From: Mya arenaria
Taxonomy: Eukaryota > Mollusca > Bivalvia > Myida > Myidae
Assembly (NCBI RefSeq): GCF_026914265.1
Contig: NC_069127.1
Coordinates: forward strand, 17,185,045-17,249,044
DNA length: 64,000 nt
Direction of reading: 5' to 3'
Positions 50,301 through 58,478 of this stretch are shown in pieces. Positions within the stretch are counted from its first letter, which is position 1; each line of letters begins with the position of its first letter. Below the pieces are notes generated by a model. The model had not been told where the DNA came from. It ran no database searches and was given only the letters and a program-made list of their open reading frames with translations. The translations under genes and the position numbers were made by a program.

Positions 50301-52140
50301 GTACGGTGACCACACGACCCCTCATCACCCAGCACAACAAATCCTCACTCTCACTCTCCACCAGGTAAAGGCTTGTTGCTGTAACTGTCGTTAACCTTAA
50401 TAGATTGTAGATAAGTCTTCATCGAACGGCGACTTGCGATGTAGTTTCTACTTTCAAAGTATCTCTACTCCAGAATGCTGAGTAGAAAGCACTGAAATGT
50501 TCATTGAGCTATTGTTTCTGTGCTGAAAGCTACTGAGTTGAACTTATCAGTTATTGAAGTTATTTCTTTTTCAGTTGTCATCATAACTTATAAAAAAGTG
50601 TCAGAGTTTGCATCTTGACAAAACCAAACATATTATTTCCCATATGTGTGTTCCAGCCTGACCTCCTTGACATCTGGTCTGCGACCTTTCGCCCCACGTA
50701 GCCCTGGAGATCTGCAAGTCAACGACGTTATCAAGTTTTCCCGGCAAGGCGGCAAGTTGAGCCAGGGCACCATCAAGTTCATTGGGCACTTGCCAGGACG
50801 CGGGGACATCTACCTGGGCGTCGAACTGGACAAAGAAGGTACAGACTGGGGTTTATTTAGGGTCACATATTACGTCAAGAAAGGGGTCAACTGCTACTAA
50901 AATTGCTTTTTTAAATAACATGGGTGTGTGTCATTCCCTTGTTTTAAAGATGAGACATTTTTTTGTTTTCTGCATCTTAAGATGCAATTACCGTATGCAT
51001 GTAATGATGAAATTATATGTACATGTTTATTTTGGGGGAGGGGGGCAAATATAAGTAATGATGATATCTGTGCTATAATAGCTCATCAGGTATATGTAAA
51101 TCCACCTGTATGTTCATTTTTGTGTGCAATAGATCTGATACATGTTGCCGTGTAATGATTTAAAGGTTGGTTAAAACATATCTAATATGTATCATGAGGT
51201 CTGAAAATGAACCATTTACATCCATGTTTAAAACTTTTGCACACTTTATTTCAGATGGAAAACATGATGGTGTTTTTGAGGACATTCGCTATTTTAAATG
51301 GTACGTCATTTTAATTTTCAGTGATATATGAAATAATATACAATTACTGACTAAGGTACCATTGAATATGATGTGATATTCTGGTAGGAAGTCATATTGA
51401 CCAAGGCACAGTCTAGGGCAGTGTTTTTTCACCAGTGAATCACACAGATTATATTCTGTTATTCCCTAGTCAACAACTGTTTTATTATATAAAAAGAGTA
51501 ATTTCATATCCAAGTGCATCATAATCACACAAGACAAAATATCAAGCATTAAATGTTTATGATAAAGCTGATAAACATGCCCTTTAACAGTCTTTTTCAA
51601 TGACATCATTTCTTGAATAACATCATTTTCGACTTCATAAAAAGTAGGTGGTATATGACGTCGCTGGCTTTCACCAAGCTACGTCCGCCCAACGATTGTT
51701 TTGTAACTGATAGACAGGGTATCATTTGGGCGCTATCTATAGGCCATGAATATGAAAACCCAACCTCATGAAATATTGAATATATTTTGCATTGCCCATT
51801 ATGCTTTAGACCAACTAAGAAACTGTTTATAGGTCATAAAATTAACATAATTATGAAGCTCTACATGTATTTTCTAAATTCCAATTGAGTTACTGAACAA
51901 ATTTTTGAAGTTCAACAATAAATGGTTTGCATAATAAATGATATAATGTTAAATGTAAATTCGAGTGTAGTCTATATTTGCTTATATGCAAAGTACACAT
52001 TGGAAAATACTATTAAAGGCTTTTAAATGCAAGTGGCACTTTAATATTCAAGATTTGCTATGTTTCTCGATTTCAGTAAGCCAACCAAGGGTGTATTTGT
52101 GGCGTACAATAAGGTTGTGATGGCCTGGACATCATACTGA
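29122..52140 (+). CDS. CAP-Gly domain, coiled-coil protein (long form), about 16 exons
   Basis: The likely joins are 29122-29128, 32520-33997, 34621-34798, 40670-42474, 42764-42940, 43514-43661, 44229-44404, 44830-45085, 45333-45498, 46091-46296, 48465-48530, 49384-49626, 50214-50364, 50657-50838, 51255-51300 and 52077-52140. They keep phase throughout and give about 1782 residues. In order it shows an acidic Ser/Thr-rich N-terminus (to about 440), a possible CS/p23-like beta sandwich (about 455-554), a Ser-rich low-complexity block (about 555-1156), coiled coils (about 1157-1400), basic Ser-rich linkers, and a C-terminal CAP-Gly domain (about 1705-1779) with GKHDG. CAP-Gly domains bind microtubule and EB-type C-terminal tails, so a microtubule-associated role is inferred. 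I do not recognise the vertebrate orthologue. The 29-35 kb part could be a separate gene. Confidence 0.75.
29149..29390 (+). repeat. (CAT)n trinucleotide tract
   Basis: About 27 uninterrupted CAT units (29149-29230), then interrupted CAT/CGT/CAG units, and a second pure run at 29301-29335. It begins 20 nt after the candidate first-exon donor. ORFs through it are only poly-His, poly-Ile or poly-Met readings. Confidence 0.95.
29916..30082. mobile_element. 167-bp MITE with TA target duplication (Tc1/mariner/pogo type)
   Basis: The ends are CAGTCGGACCCCG and the inverted CGGGGTTCGACTG, with further inverted similarity (CTCGAACTC / GAGTTCGAG) for about 28 bp. The flanks are TA on both sides (29914-29915, 30083-30084). 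There is no transposase inside, so it is a non-autonomous element. TA duplication plus CAGT ends is the known pattern of the mariner/pogo superfamily. Confidence 0.8.
32520..33997 (+). CDS. CAP-Gly gene exon 2: long acidic exon
   Basis: It is open for 1478 nt after TATATTTGCAG. It is rich in Glu, Asp, Ser, Thr and Asn, probably disordered, with a short charged helix near LEDIERAKEAFITCIKEKRE. The last 45 codons change character to Cys/Trp/aromatic residues (ACCRYRWERTIFTQATSVVF), which look like the start of a folded domain continuing in the next exon. It ends phase 0 at AAG|GTAAAC. The length makes chance openness very unlikely. Confidence 0.85.
34621..34798 (+). CDS. CAP-Gly gene exon 3: possible CS/p23-like domain
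   Basis: It starts DIEPIKLSWSEGSRCFYSDE and ends HYTFEVDLYLKD. The pattern of an N-terminal W, a central strand pair and a terminal xVDLxLKx strand resembles CS (CHORD/Sgt1, p23) domains; this is fold-level inference only. Donor GACG|GTAAGG leaves phase 1, which fits 40670. A second donor, GTGAGT at 34815, would change phase. Reading on without splicing meets TGA at 34816. Confidence 0.75.
34815..34995 (+). repeat. (GTGA)n then (AGTGA)n microsatellite
   Basis: About 34 tandem GTGA units (34815-34950) turn into 5-bp AGTGA units (34947-34995). It starts 17 nt after the end of the exon ending at 34798. Every unit forms GTGAGT, a near-consensus 5' splice site, on the gene's sense strand. Confidence 0.95.
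35040..35190 (+). repeat. Degenerate (AATC)n simple repeat
   Basis: Interrupted CAAT/AATC tetranucleotides follow the GTGA tract. The ORF 35020-35292 across it is an Asn/Gln/Ser/Ile artefact of the repeat. Confidence 0.7.
35763..35821. repeat. 22-bp-stem hairpin
   Basis: The left arm 35763-35785 and right arm 35800-35821 are inverted copies, with one extra base in the left arm, around a 14-nt loop. The ends are CCAGGCTT and AAGCCTGG. This suggests a tiny MITE remnant or a stable RNA hairpin in the intron. Confidence 0.75.
36577..36688. repeat. Tandem duplication of 56 bp
   Basis: Two adjacent 56-bp copies (36577-36632, 36633-36688) differ at only two positions. They lie about 175 nt upstream of the alternative first-exon ATG, so they may be in its promoter. 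Confidence 0.9.
36863..37058 (+). CDS. Alternative first exon of the CAP-Gly gene (short form)
   Basis: AACATGG is a strong start context. The exon encodes 65 residues (MAEADLVTLDVNKRRFNFSN, then a Lys/Arg-rich part ending QAVSLCMS) and a donor CAG|GTACGA. It leaves one base, G, exactly the phase of the acceptor at 40670. Joined there it gives a protein of about 1293 residues without the acidic and CS-like N-terminus. No acceptor precedes it, as expected for a first exon. Transcript evidence is needed to confirm it. Confidence 0.55.
37082..38660 (+). other. CAP-Gly gene intron, AT-rich
   Basis: I see no exon and no large repeat in this 1.6 kb; there are only short A/T runs and a (GTT)n-like stretch near 37682-37700. 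Confidence 0.5.
38675..39780. repeat. 145-bp tandem array (7 units) with nuclear-receptor half-sites
   Basis: After an imperfect hairpin (TGCCCCCTTTT.../AAAAGTGGGG) and GTCTGTCTGTC come seven units starting near 38775, 38921, 39066, 39211, 39356, 39501 and 39646. Units 2/4/6 share one set of variants and 3/5/7 another, so the array is really a 290-bp higher-order repeat. Each unit ends with half-sites AGGTCA, GGGTCA, AGGTCA, AGGTCA, TGACCT at spacings 2, 1, 0 and 3 (first module 38871-38906). Confidence 0.9.
40670..42474 (+). CDS. CAP-Gly gene exon 4: large Ser-rich exon
   Basis: It encodes about 602 residues starting (D)ILEDEGRSTGVAKAEQFVR and ending SEMNLRE. It is dominated by Ser, Arg, Gly and Thr with recurring HSSARQTP/HSSxxGSARQTP-like motifs about every 35-60 residues. 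These are potential proline-directed and basophilic kinase sites typical of disordered microtubule-associated regions. The acceptor is TTTATTTTCAG and the donor GAG|GTAATC; phase 1 in, phase 0 out. Confidence 0.93.
42764..42940 (+). CDS. CAP-Gly gene exon 5: coiled coil
   Basis: QIKDLDSLILNLRKQLNNRE and on to LRARASPGPQIGE. Clear Leu/Ile heptads. The acceptor is CCATCACAG and the donor GAG|GTATGT; 59 codons, phase 0-0. Confidence 0.92.
43514..43661 (+). CDS. CAP-Gly gene exon 6: coiled coil
   Basis: LERRLVEMTEDRDSLTQEVA then a helix-breaking Asn/Pro segment (RYNPNSPTTLQRKI). The acceptor is TTTATTTCAG and the donor GTAAGT; ends phase 1. Confidence 0.92.
44229..44404 (+). CDS. CAP-Gly gene exon 7: coiled coil
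   Basis: ELKSQVQDLHEANEAAMEEV continues in charged heptads to EEVRHQRTE. It is phase 1 in, phase 0 out at GAG|GTAGGC. The acceptor TACATGAAG is pyrimidine-poor, but phase and coiled-coil content support it. Confidence 0.87.
44830..45085 (+). CDS. CAP-Gly gene exon 8: coiled coil
   Basis: LTRLREHSSTYNEASDYRTK leads into heptads (LQQIKEDNRNLRERNYQLHD) and ends in a basic Ser segment. The acceptor is CCCTTCAG and the donor AAAG|GTATGG; ends phase 1. Confidence 0.9.
45333..45498 (+). CDS. CAP-Gly gene exon 9
   Basis: EDLEREQTKRRSDPLIDISY followed by a Thr/Tyr-rich linker ending RLSKLDAY. Its last two bases plus the first base of the next exon make an Arg codon, confirming the junction with 46091. 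Confidence 0.87.
46091..46296 (+). CDS. CAP-Gly gene exon 10: Arg/Ser-rich linker
   Basis: YESYRTGPDGRSEEKLRSSL and on through SRGRHRTSSAELDF to NLSGRSR. Basic, Ser/Thr/Pro-rich, likely disordered. Donor AGAG|GTCAGT, phase 1. Confidence 0.87.
46560..46960. repeat. Dispersed repeat fragment (GTCGCCTGCAA family)
   Basis: It opens TGTCGCCTGCAATGCATG, with ACATAGGGATTAC and CTGCCGTCGTCC, as at 23180-23400. It lies in the intron between exons 10 and 11 of the CAP-Gly gene. Confidence 0.5.
47065..47373 (+). CDS. Possible cassette exon of the CAP-Gly gene
   Basis: A 309-nt stretch (103 codons) is bounded by AG at 47063-47064 and donor CTTG|GTATGG. It is open in exactly the frame set by the exon ending at 46296, and leaves the phase needed at 48465. 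It encodes a hydrophilic Glu/Asp/His/Lys-rich segment (EHTCESADDFNTKSMHTDHT...). The acceptor is pyrimidine-poor and part of the stretch borders a dispersed repeat, so it may be fortuitous. Confidence 0.3.
47374..48464 (+). other. CAP-Gly gene intron
   Basis: About 1.1 kb, AT-rich. The open reading after 47373 (to 47615) is Phe/Leu/Cys-rich and looks like intron read-through. I see no other feature. Confidence 0.5.
48465..48530 (+). CDS. CAP-Gly gene exon 11: short basic exon
   Basis: It encodes GERCLLDRGDNFRRKENSRE and ends EKG. The 66-nt length is a multiple of three with phase 1 in and out, so it could be alternatively spliced. The acceptor is GCCATTTCAG and the donor AGG|GTAAAT. Confidence 0.75.
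49384..49626 (+). CDS. CAP-Gly gene exon 12
   Basis: FDVRQSQQLSAAYQDDGNMS through SWRHRQRRGSAGSDASNSSF to KRSKSADGR. Ser-rich and basic; 243 nt, phase 1 in and out, so skippable without frameshift. Confidence 0.88.
50214..50364 (+). CDS. CAP-Gly gene exon 13
   Basis: ILRRMGPTGMTSGEKTLSRT and on to LITQHNKSSLSLSTR. A basic Ser/Thr-rich linker just before the CAP-Gly domain. It ends phase 2 at CCAG|GTAAAG, completing Ser with the next exon. Confidence 0.88.
50657..50838 (+). CDS. CAP-Gly gene exon 14: first half of the CAP-Gly domain
   Basis: After FAPRSPGDLQ comes VNDVIKFSRQGGKLSQGTIK and FIGHLPGRGDIYLGVELDKE. The G-x-I-x-F/Y-x-G pattern and the GVELD strand are the CAP-Gly signature. The acceptor is GTTCCAG and the donor GAAG|GTACAG. 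Confidence 0.95.
51255..51300 (+). CDS. CAP-Gly gene exon 15: GKHDG motif
   Basis: A 46-nt exon encoding DGKHDGVFEDIRYFK and two bases of Cys. GKHDG corresponds to the GKNDG tail-binding motif of CAP-Gly domains, with His for Asn at the third position. Confidence 0.95.
51301..52076 (+). other. CAP-Gly gene intron 15
   Basis: AT-rich; I see no repeat array or extra exon in it. Confidence 0.5.
52077..52140 (+). CDS. CAP-Gly gene exon 16: end of the domain and stop
   Basis: It completes Cys and encodes KPTKGVFVAYNKVVMAWTSY with TGA at 52138-52140. The CKPTKGVFV strand is typical of CAP-Gly C-termini, so the domain sits at the very end of the protein. Confidence 0.95.
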
Positions 52141-52686
52141 CCACTGACCAACCACATTGACTGTCCAGTATGGTCAGCAAGCAACACAAGAAATACTGAC
52201 CAAACCTACTGACCAAACATGGTTACCCTGAGCGATGATGTGATTGGACTATATATCTTGGTTGTTACACACATAACACGCAGACAAAGACAGTACCATT
52301 CAGTTTGTAAATTGAGAATAGAAAATGTTTTTGAATTCCCCATCTGTGTGTGTTATATTCATCAATGTACATGTACTATTATCATATCCCCCTTTACAGA
52401 TGTAAAGGGATTTTATGTTCACCTTATTTACTGTGATATTTCCATGTCATCTGGCCATTTATTTATTTTGGTCTGTGATATGTTTACATATGTTTTGCTC
52501 ATAATGTACATTTTTATGCCTTAACATACATTCATGATTTAGTTATAAGAATATTTTTGATAAAGCTATATTTTAGGATGTGAAACATGTACATTCTACT
52601 GATGTTTGTTACGCTAGTCTTGATATAGATAGTTGTATTTACATTCATGTAACTGTCGGGAAGATATGTTTGTTTTCTAACCCTTG

Positions 52687-52811
52687 AATAAATGTATTTG
52701 TTAATCCTGGGGGATCAATGTCTCAGCTGTGTAGTATTGCTTTTGCTGATAGCTTTCATAGACTTTAGGTTTAAGCTATTTTTGCTGTATGCTTTGTTTG
52801 ATAGTAATAAA
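52687..52811 (+). promoter_or_regulatory. Candidate polyadenylation signals of the CAP-Gly gene
   Basis: AATAAA at 52687-52692 and again at 52806-52811, the second followed by CTCCTTGTGTC (GT/T-rich). A third occurs at 53335-53340. The 3'UTR is thus probably 0.55-1.2 kb. Confidence 0.5.
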
Positions 52812-53542
52812 CCGTCTCCTTGTGTCCAACCCAATGATTTTAATTTAAGTTTGTCAGCAACTTAAGTATTTGTGCTTTATGTTTATCTTATTTTATATAT
52901 TATTTACATAATTGCTTGATCTTGAACAAGATAGTTTTGTTCAAACACGGTATCCGTCCTACAGTTTACTTAGTTATTCATGTTACAGTAAAATCATATG
53001 AGTGAACATTGTCAGTCAGATCTGGGAGTTGTATTGTTATTGGTCCCAGGTCAGATCCATTTTCTATTTATTATGTGATATTTTTAATCCACTTTTAAAT
53101 GTTGCTTTATGACAGATTCTACATTGAGAGCCCATTTACAGACTTATACTGTCGTAATATTCACACAAGATATCTAATATTTTAATTTTCTCTCTTATGT
53201 TTACATGATACCGTCCTCGCTTTGCAGATGTTGCATTTTATGATCACTTTTTTTATTTTTTATGGATGTTAGAGTATTTTTGAGTAGATTTATTTGTATT
53301 TTAATGTAGCTGTTTAACATTTCGAGTGAGAAAGAATAAACATTCGGAACCACAACTGTTGTATGAGTTACACTCCGTCTCTCACCCACATACATCCTCC
53401 ATAAGGATAAATTTATATCCATTTGTAATAACTTTAGGTTTAAGTTTGTTGTTGTAAAATGAAACAGTCAAATATTGTGGTGCTGTTGTAGTGCAAAACA
53501 AGAGGCAATGGTCATTACCCAAAAACCACCAAAACTAAACTT

Positions 53543-53696
53543 GCTACATATGGTCACGATGACTCGCTACATATGGTCACGATGACTCGCTACATATGGT
53601 CACGATGACTCGCTACATATGGTCACGATGACTCGCTACATATGGTCACGATGACTCGCTACATATGGTCACGATGACTCTCTACATATGGTCACT
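53543..53696. repeat. 23-bp minisatellite, 7 copies
   Basis: The unit GCTACATATGGTCACGATGA plus CTC is repeated almost perfectly. The last copy has TCTACATATGGTCACTG. It lies 3' of the CAP-Gly gene inside a dispersed-repeat-like context (the segment with CACATGTGCACCAAGTCC). Confidence 0.92.
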
Positions 53697-53699
53697 GAC

Positions 53700-56600
53700 A
53701 AAAAGCACATGTGCACCAAGTCCTATAACTCTGAACTGTGCTGGGCAATGCCCCCTCATAAAAAATTGACCGGCGTTTTGGCACACACTTGCTATGATGT
53801 TGTAGGCTGTTAAACGTTCCAATGATATGCAACACTTGCTAAGCTGTTGGTTTCAAAAATGCAAAATTCCGGTATGCCAAATGCATTACAACGTTACCTG
53901 GCTTGCTAAAATCCCACCTATTGCAATGTATACCAAACACTGCATGGGAGCCTTCGTGGTGAAAAGGTTGATTTTTTTTCCAAGGTCACCCTTCTCGGTT
54001 TTAGAAGAAAAAAGGTAACGTGGTATTGAAGATGGATTGCTTGTAAGAGTGCACCAAAGATCGTATTAAAACTGTGACAATACTTGATGTTCTTAACATT
54101 TATACAAACTTTTTATGTAGTTCTAAGAACAGTAACGGAAAACGAATACTGTCAGTTCACACGGTCGTAGAGAGCAGGATAGTTTGGGACAAGTCAGCAT
54201 TCGTCTCATGAAAACGTTTCATTCATGAAATGCCGGAAATAGGATTTTCCCTGTTAAACCGTACTTGAAAGTGTTCAGCTCCACTCCTGAAAGAACTTAA
54301 ACACTTAACTGCCCCCGTCCCTGGCTTTCACAATAAATGCTTTCAAGAAGGATTCATACTGTTTTTATTGTTTTATCTTTCTGAAAGACCTATAACTATC
54401 AATGCGAGTGTAAGCTTTCAAAGAAATCAATTATATAGCTCGGTTTATTTTAAATTTCATTCACTTTTTGTAAATAATTGATTTGCAGTTCGTAGGAGCG
54501 GATTGTGGCGTCTTCTTAAACACAGTCCCAATAGCATGGACTCTATTGGGGTTTGTTCAATGTTCAAATTGGTTCGATGCGTGTTTAAACAAAATGTAAA
54601 TGACCTATTCAAAGTATGGGCTGTTTGAAACCTTGTATAGGAATTTGGCAGTGTTGTATAGTGTATACCAGCTATAGGTATAATACACATCGGGAAACTC
54701 TTAATATGCTAGATCCGATATTGATATTTTGGTTAAAACATTTTAATCCCAGGTTGACATTGTGGCTTATAAATAAATACTGTTTTTTTCTTACTGGGAC
54801 TTCAAAATAACCTTATTTAAAGCAAAGCATATTTAAGTGTGACTGGATATTTGAAACATGACTATAAGTGTGCATAAAGGTACGTATCATTTTCCACTGT
54901 CGTAGCTTGAAATTTTAGACAAAATGTTCCAGCAAATTGTACATACAAATGGGTAATGTGTGTTGGAATGAAACTCTGGTCTACATGTTTAACATTAGAA
55001 TATTAATACTTATTCAAATGCGAGCATATCAATGTTATTATATTCAATGCAATAAAACATATTTATTCTGTTTACTGAGATGCAAAAATGAATGCGCCAT
55101 GTGCAAATAAATAAAATAATAATGTGTCTGAGTAGATCGGAAGGGTTGTATGGTTTATACAAAGGAGGTGATCATGAAGTCATGTCGACTAGTTTAATGT
55201 CGGCTTGACATATGGCAATCACTATTTCCACTTGTTCACTAGATAAGTCGACGTTATTAACTAGATAAGTCGACGTTATTAACTAGATAAGTCGACGTTT
55301 TTATCGGGACACGTGGTTTCAACTCACACGTCGACATAGAACAAGTCGACAGGACCACATGAACTGTATATACCTATTTATCTATAGACCATATAGATGT
55401 ATATACATGTACTCGTATATAACCACGGAGTGAGCCAGCAAATCTCAAAAGATTCCCTGGTTGTAATCATTTTATAAAATATTCATCAATCTTTCGTTTT
55501 ATCTCAGTAGAAGGGGTTGTTGAGAAAATTGCAAATCAATAGCGGAATGAAGATATAGGTTCAATTTATCTTAACCCGATACCCATATAATTGTTTGAGT
55601 AAACAGGTTTGGAAGTTATCAATTACTACGCAAAATTGGAGTTAAATGGAGGTTGTTGCTTTATTGATAAGAGTAAGTGTTAAATGCGAGTTATATACTG
55701 TTTGTGAACATCATGGTAATTATTTCATCATGTTAACAACAAGATTTATTGGTATTAAAGTAACATAACTATAGCTAAAGAACTTCAGCGAACACGTTAC
55801 ACATTACCTTTTAAGACGTGTTGAACACATTAAACAAATTAATATCTGCAATAAAGTTATGGAAGCCAGAATTATCATAAATGCATATTTATTTTTTTAG
55901 TTTTATTCTTTACAGCTGTGATTTAAACGGATACAATACAGGTAGATGCCAAACAATTTTATTTCATTTTAATGCATTACTCTTTGTAACTCATTTGTCT
56001 TTTACGATCAAAACAAAAACAAGTATGATTTGCGTACAGATAAAAAATAGTAACCTTTATAAAAAATCCACAATTAATAGCTACGTAGCCCATTGTAGCC
56101 GCAAAATCCTAATATCGCTAATATATAATTTATATCTTTATATATTACAAATTATATGCTTGTTTTTGTTTTAATCATTAAACTACTTAAACATACTACT
56201 TCATTAAAAAATGCATTAACCTATATCGTGTCCCCTTTATATCGTGTCCCCTTTAAATCCGAAAGATCTAAGAAGCGGGTTGTTGCAGTAAACATATTGT
56301 ATGTGAAATGTCGTTTCTCGGTCATTGTTTTTATCATGGAACGCCTATTAATGGAATATTTCTTGGAGATGATTACTTATGGTGGACGACACGTTACCCT
56401 CTTACACTATGATATACATATGGGCCATTCGAAGATTGAAGCATTCAAATCATTTTCGAAGACCGTATAGTTCGTCAAACAAATAAGTGTTGGTTTTAAT
56501 AAATTTTGTAATTTCGAATTATTTTTTTGTGGATGTTCTAGTTTAATGATAATTCCGATGCCTAAACTGAAGGGGCAATAATACCAGGTTTCCCTTGCAC

Positions 56601-56770
56601 GATGATACGAACTAATGGTTATGAGGAGTTTATCTCATGGTGATTTAAAACACCTGAACTAAAAACACATACTCACACCGTGGCAATTTTGAAGGTAAAG
56701 GCATTTTAAACAAATTATTCAGATAAAAACATGCCTGAAGTTGGTCGCTTATATACATTTTGTTTGTTTC
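53700..56770. other. Intergenic region, no supported gene
   Basis: Only short ORFs occur (for example 56156-56470 and 54457-54690), with no family resemblance. It holds the GTCGAC repeat cluster at 55180-55345 and a 17-bp direct duplication near 56222-56257. Confidence 0.5.
55180..55345. repeat. GTCGAC-containing repeat cluster
   Basis: Three 22-bp tandem units ACTAGATAAGTCGACGTTAT (plus TA) at about 55240-55303 are flanked by further GTCGAC sites. They include inverted TTGTTC.../GAACAAGTCGAC segments. It is likely part of a dispersed palindromic element. Confidence 0.7.
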
Positions 56771-56843
56771 AGGCAAACCACAAGGACACGCCTGATGTTG
56801 TGGAGTGTATGAGCTTGTCTGAGTCTGCGGGCGGCGGGCGGTG
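56771..56843 (+). other. 5'UTR of the ankyrin-like gene after an intron acceptor
   Basis: TTTTGTTTGTTTCAG is a strong acceptor ending at 56770. The sequence to the ATG at 56844 is GC-rich and contains a stop (TGA at 56820-56822) in the CDS frame, so it is untranslated. Confidence 0.6.
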
Positions 56844-57779
56844 ATGGAGGTGCTAACGGTGCCCGCGTCCATGCAGCCACGGACGGAGGGCACCCAGTTC
56901 ATCATCCGCACCTTCCCAAGTGATTCCCTGGGGCTGGCACCTGAGTTTTGTCGCAGCCCACTCTGTCAGGCCATCTGTGAGAGGGACCCGTACCGGACGT
57001 TACGTTACATTAAACGTGGGGAGAACATTAACGTCACGTGCAGCAAAACCGGAAATACGCTTTTGCACGTGATTATGGTCGAAGCTAGTCCAATTTCCGA
57101 AACTCAATATGTACCTATTGTGTATCAGCTTTCAAACGCGGATGTGAAGTTCGATGTCAAAAACAATGATGGTGTTTCACCACTACAGCTTGCAATCAAA
57201 ATGCATTTATTAGAACTCATGGTGTCGCTCATCAAATGCGGTGCCACATGTGACCTTGAACCCGACCTTGAGCTAATCACCGCCTGTAGCGGCCCATTGG
57301 AGTATGAGTTCAAGGCTGCGTACCGGAAGTTCGCGCCAGGCTACTGGGAGCCGGTGGAGGAGAACAAGGCGTTCAAGGTGAACGTGCTCGTCAAGTCGTG
57401 GAGCAGGATAAACGTGCAGAGGGACGGGAAAACGCTCATTGAGTTCGCTAAAGAAAAAGGTGCACAAGAAAAAATAGTGAGACAGTTGAATGACAATGAA
57501 GTATCCATAGAATTTGCCCACGCGACTATAGCAGGTGACGGGGAGAGAATGGAGCACATGCTTCACTATTCCGTTGACATGGAGACCATGGACCACTCAC
57601 ACCGGGAGAACTATTTTGAGCCATACTGCCCGATGACGTTGTATGGCGCCGCCATCAAGTACGGCCACCGCCACGTCCTGCGTCTTCTTAAGAACGCTGA
57701 CAGCGTGGCCGTGAGACCCGGGCAAGGGACCAGGGATCAGCCTCTTGGATCACAGTCCTCAGTCTGCACTATATTGTGA
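56844..57779 (+). CDS. Ankyrin-repeat-like protein with C-terminal CaaX-like box
   Basis: A single-exon CDS of 311 residues. The start ATG at 56844 follows GTG, and an in-frame stop lies at 56820-56822. Ankyrin-type segments are visible: a degenerate one around residues 45-85 (YIKRGENINVTCSKTGNTLL), a second around 105-135 (NDGVSPLQLAIKMHLLELMV, then IKCGATCDL), and C-terminal helices (YGAAIKYGHRHVLRLLKNA). The middle includes an aromatic segment (KFAPGYWEPVEENK). The last four residues are CTIL, which fits a CaaX prenylation box with Leu, the residue preferred by geranylgeranyltransferase I. A membrane-tethered scaffold role is inferred; no orthologue is recognised. Confidence 0.85.
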   Translation: MEVLTVPASMQPRTEGTQFIIRTFPSDSLGLAPEFCRSPLCQAICERDPYRTLRYIKRGENINVTCSKTGNTLLHVIMVEASPISETQYVPIVYQLSNADVKFDVKNNDGVSPLQLAIKMHLLELMVSLIKCGATCDLEPDLELITACSGPLEYEFKAAYRKFAPGYWEPVEENKAFKVNVLVKSWSRINVQRDGKTLIEFAKEKGAQEKIVRQLNDNEVSIEFAHATIAGDGERMEHMLHYSVDMETMDHSHRENYFEPYCPMTLYGAAIKYGHRHVLRLLKNADSVAVRPGQGTRDQPLGSQSSVCTIL

Positions 57780-57925
57780 TATGCGTCCAGGATACGAATA
57801 TTAATGTGGTAAAATGCAAAACCACATTTGGTATGCAATAGAAATACACTGGCGACAGCGATAGAATTCCTCAAACGTTCAACAGTCTTTCAAAAACATT
57901 TGATGTACGTGTTTTCACGTTATTC

Positions 57926-57931
57926 AATAAA
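57926..57931 (+). promoter_or_regulatory. Polyadenylation signal of the ankyrin-like gene
   Basis: AATAAA about 150 nt after the stop codon, just before the 38-bp minisatellite. Confidence 0.65.
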
Positions 57932-57984
57932 GGTCATACTCTGACCATGCTCTCATATCATTTGATTTTACACAATGTTTGATT

Positions 57985-58478
57985 GACACCAGGGTAATTC
58001 TTGTTGTATGGTTTCGTGTTTGTACACCGGGGTAATTCTTGTTGTATGGTTTCATGAATGTACACCAGGGTAATTCTTGTTGTATGGTTTCATGAATGTA
58101 CACCAGGGTAATTCTTGTTGTATGGTTTGGTGAATGTACACCAGGGTAATTCTTGTTGTATGGTTTGGTGAATGTACACCAGGGTAATTCTTGTTGTATG
58201 GTTTGGTGAATGTACACCAGGGTAATTCTTGTTGTATGGTTTGGTGAATGTACACCAGGGTAATTCTTGTTGTATGGTTTCATGAATGTACACCAGGGTA
58301 ATTCTTGTTGTATGGTTTGGTGAATGTACACCAGGGTAATTCTTGTTGTATGGTTTCATGAATGTACACCAGGGTAATTCTTGTTGTATGGTTTGGTGAA
58401 TGTACACCAGGGTAATTCTTGTTGTATGGTTTCATGAATGTACACCAGGGTAATTCTTGTTGTATGGTTGCGTGAATG
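57985..58478. repeat. 38-bp minisatellite, 13 copies
   Basis: The unit begins CACCAGGGTAATTCTTGTTG and recurs every 38 bp exactly (57990, 58028, ... 58446). Variation is confined to a 3-bp site (TTGG/TCAT/TCGT before GAATGTA). The minus-strand ORFs here are repeat artefacts. Confidence 0.97.

Noticed and set aside
56156-56470. Plus-strand ORF of 104 codons before the ankyrin gene
   Set aside because: AT-rich, hydrophobic random composition, not linked by phase to the downstream gene.
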